From NCBI GenBank assembly GCA_963520725.1, contig CAUQSG010000043.1:1-13825 (forward strand): a stretch of 13,825 nucleotides of DNA, written 5' to 3'. Both the position numbers and the translations under genes were made by a program. Positions within the stretch are counted from its first letter, which is position 1; every line of letters starts with the position of its first letter. Origin of the DNA: JABCPE02 sp963520725. GTDB lineage: Bacteria; Bacteroidota; Bacteroidia; Flavobacteriales; Weeksellaceae. Shown in pieces: positions 13,330 to 13,825 of the stretch. The notes beneath the pieces are model-generated. The model saw only the letters and a program-made list of their open reading frames with translations. It was not told where the DNA came from and searched no databases.

Positions 13330-13825
13330 ATTTATGGATATAATAAGATAGATGCTCCGCAGAAAATTTCCTTTACTCCAGTGAAATTGAGTTTTGATGA
13401 CCAAGATGGATTAGAAAACGAGTGGGCAAGGGCACTTCAGGCGAATGGGTTTTATGAAGTGATGAATAATTCCCTTACTTCGGTGGAAGATGAAACGGAT
13501 GCAGTGAAGTTGCTAAATCCATTGAGTAGCGATTTGGCATTTATGAGAAAGTCTTTATTGGAAGGGCTTTTGGAGAATGCTGTTTATAACATCAATAGAA
13601 AAAATGCGGATATTAAGTTTTTCGAGTTAGGAAAAATTTATCATAAAAAGGAAAAATACGAGGAGAGAAAACAGCTGGCGATTTTAGTTTCAGGAAGAAA
13701 TCATTCTGAAAACTGGCTTCTTCCGAAGGGCAGCACAAGTTTTTATCATCTAAAAGCGTATGTTTCTCTTATTTTAAGCAAGTTGAATTTTGATATTGTT
13801 GAAAAACCATTGCAGGATGGTCGTT
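13330..13825 (+). pseudogene. pheT: continuation of pheT after the in-frame TGA (same frame, 3' partial at the window edge)
   Basis: The pheT frame stays open for 165 codons after the TGA, to the window end. It reads typical PheT: IYGYNKIDAPQKIS (end of B5), FDDQDGLENEWARALQANGF, then the core motif LNPLSSDLAFMRKSLLEGLL with FFELGKIYHKKEKY. No further stop or frame change is present, and the codon style matches the upstream part, so the coding sequence has not decayed. An annotation pipeline would mark pheT as interrupted by an internal stop. Whether it is truly non-functional is doubtful because PheRS is essential; an assembly error or suppression are alternatives. The remaining C-terminus (roughly 150 residues) lies outside the window. 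Confidence 0.85.

Noticed and set aside
13320..13340. Frameshift as the cause of the pheT interruption
   Set aside because: The sequence after the TGA continues PheT in the same frame, so this is a substitution-type nonsense codon and not an insertion or deletion.
1..13825. Mobile element, phage, defence island or CRISPR array
   Set aside because: No transposase, integrase, spaced direct repeats or att-like duplications were seen; all genes are core or common envelope genes with uniform composition.

Overview
The window is ordinary chromosomal core from a member of the Bacteroidota, most likely Flavobacteriia of the Chryseobacterium/Riemerella type (Weeksellaceae). The grounds are: an AT-rich sequence with A-rich leaders instead of clear Shine-Dalgarno sites; six promoter candidates with the Bacteroidota -7 element TAnnTTTG; a FabZ domain open to the window edge in front of lpxA, as in the LpxC/FabZ fusions of this phylum; a second LpxD-type acyltransferase after efp; and envelope proteins of Bacteroidota families (PorT-type barrel, OmpP1/FadL, lipoprotein SGNH hydrolase). 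Genus is inference; no search could be run.

Layout. Bases 1-2750 are a plus-strand lipid A operon: the end of lpxC/fabZ, lpxA (start codon directly after the fabZ stop), efp, and an lpxD-like gene. A separately promoted outer-membrane barrel gene follows (2817-3446). It meets, at a bidirectional terminator, a minus-strand unit of ruvB and a secreted NADase-type glycan-binding domain protein (5261 down to 3520). The AT-rich divergent region 5262-5501 holds a perfect 20-bp palindrome. It leads rightward into a two-gene unit: a FadL-family outer-membrane channel and a lipoprotein SGNH/GDSL hydrolase. Next come prs-rplY (PRPP synthetase and ribosomal protein L25), a monocistronic NADPH-dependent FMN reductase-like gene, dnaN (sliding clamp), and pheT (PheRS beta chain), which runs off the right edge. 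Hairpin terminators close most units. No gene-free stretch exceeds 300 bases, and I see no tRNA, rRNA, CRISPR or mobile element.

The most notable point is in pheT. Codon 481 is an in-frame TGA (13327-13329) where relatives carry a conserved arginine, and the same frame then stays open for 165 codons of typical PheT sequence. PheT is normally essential, so this is a sequencing/assembly error, a real nonsense mutation with a compensating copy or suppressor, or readthrough. All 13 other genes whose ends are visible stop with TAA. I found no new multi-gene system; the remaining items are a candidate operator, a conserved-looking envelope gene pair, and start-site corrections decided by promoter positions.
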